DNA of 8,676 nucleotides, from positions 1 through 8,676 of the forward strand of contig JAGQSP010000172.1 in the NCBI GenBank assembly GCA_020439485.1, given 5' to 3'. The translations under genes were made by a program, and so were the position numbers. The stretch is from Acidimicrobiales bacterium (GTDB taxonomy: Bacteria > Actinomycetota > Acidimicrobiia > Acidimicrobiales > Poriferisodalaceae). This document shows positions 5,982-8,676 of this stretch, piece after piece (within the stretch, counting starts at the first letter, position 1; each line of letters begins with the position of its first letter). Below the pieces are notes generated by a model that was not told where the DNA came from, made no database searches, and was given only the letters and a program-made list of their open reading frames with translations.

Positions 5982-7997
<2,016 letters not shown>

Positions 7998-8020
7998 GCA
8001 GAACCGGAAACGATCCGAAC

Positions 8021-8676
8021 GTGAGCGAAGAAAACAACCCGCCCGAAGACACGGTCGAGGAGACCGAAGAAGAGATCCGCATCTCGGTGAGCGACATCGA
8101 GATCCAGCAGGAGATGGAGCAATCCTTCCTCTCCTATGCGATGTCGGTGATCACATCGCGCGCTCTGCCCGATGCGCGCGATGGCCTCAAGCCGGTGCAC
8201 CGCAGGATCCTGTGGTCGATGTACGACTCGGGGCTGCGGCCCGAGCGGCCTCACAAGAAGAGCGCCACCGTGGTGGGCGACGTGATCGCCAACTATCACC
8301 CTCACGGCGATGGCGCCATCTACGACGCCCTGGTTCGAATGGCCCAGTCGTTCAGCCTGGGTCATCCTCTGATCAACGGCCAGGGCAACTTCGGCAGCCC
8401 CAGCGATCCGCCTGCCGCATACCGCTACACCGAGTGCAAGCTCGAACAACTGGCCATGCACATGGTCGCCGACATCGACGAGGACACCGTCGACTTTGCG
8501 CCCAACTTCAACTCCGAACGCGACGAGCCCGAGGTTCTTCCGTCGCGTTTTCCGAACCTGCTGGTCAACGGCAGTCAGGGAATCGCGGTGGGCATGGCCA
8601 CCAACATTCCCACCCACAACCTCGGCGAGGTCATCGACGCCACCACACACCTCATCGACAACCCCGATGCCACCGT
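8021..8676 (+). CDS. gyrA: DNA gyrase subunit A, N-terminal part (cut by window edge)
   Basis: GyrA carries the tyrosine that breaks and rejoins DNA during supercoiling. The frame runs from GTG 8021 to the window edge, 218 codons. It starts with an acidic arm (residues 3-18 hold many Glu), then [19 protein letters not shown] (26-44), [11 protein letters not shown] (54-64), the quinolone-region [17 protein letters not shown] at 93-109, GQGNFGS at 120-126 and RYTECKL at 135-141 with catalytic Y136. [20 protein letters not shown] follows near the end. Glycine 98 stands where E. coli has Ser83, and D102 keeps the Asp87 equivalent. The residue before R135 is Tyr rather than the common Met. It lies 23 nt after gyrB with GGAAA about 10 nt upstream, so the two are probably cotranscribed. 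Confidence 0.96.
   Translation, partial: MSEENNPPEDTVEETEEEIRISVSDIEIQQEMEQSFLSYAMSVITSRALPDARDGLKPVHRRILWSMYDSGLRPERPHKKSATVVGDVIANYHPHGDGAIYDALVRMAQSFSLGHPLINGQGNFGSPSDPPAAYRYTECKLEQLAMHMVADIDEDTVDFAPNFNSERDEPEVLPSRFPNLLVNGSQGIAVGMATNIPTHNLGEVIDATTHLIDNPDAT

Overview
This window is the chromosomal replication-origin neighbourhood of a high-GC bacterium, almost certainly an actinobacterium. The gene order is the classic rpmH-rnpA-yidD-yidC block read leftwards, facing dnaA-dnaN-recF-dciA-gyrB-gyrA read rightwards. Codon use is GC-rich, and six of the ten genes appear to start with GTG or TTG. The DUF721/DciA gene between recF and gyrB and the DnaA boxes between dnaA and dnaN fit Actinobacteria. 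The GyrA, GyrB and YidC proteins are not Streptomyces- or Mycobacterium-like, and from memory they resemble Acidimicrobiia; that class assignment is an inference.

Left arm (1-1229, minus strand): rpmH (ribosomal protein L34), rnpA (RNase P protein), yidD (membrane insertion helper) and yidC (membrane insertase, cut by the window edge). The junctions are a 4-nt overlap, a 6-nt gap and a 4-nt gap, so this is one tightly coupled operon. The divergent spacer 1230-1644 carries a likely rpmH promoter, a perfect DnaA box inside an inverted repeat just before dnaA, and three copies of an unexplained 8-mer.

Origin (3055-3327): the dnaA-dnaN spacer holds a cluster of DnaA boxes, a perfect 9-bp inverted repeat, and a tandem CTA-type run directly after a pair of adjoining boxes. 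That last arrangement resembles the DnaA-trio basal unwinding element known from other bacteria. It lies about 30 nt before the dnaN start.

Right arm: DnaA (initiator), DnaN (sliding clamp), RecF (gap and fork repair), a minimal DciA (helicase loader or partner), then GyrB and the N-terminal third of GyrA. A 199-nt spacer with a probable extended -10 promoter separates dciA from gyrB. Together these genes start replication, load and clamp the replisome, protect forks and remove supercoils.

No mobile element, tRNA, rRNA, CRISPR array or accessory gene cluster is visible, and I found no undescribed system. The points worth a second look are fine details: the origin architecture, a glycine at the main quinolone position of GyrA, loss of the usual groove arginine in YidC, and an rnpA reading frame that stays open across the whole of rpmH.
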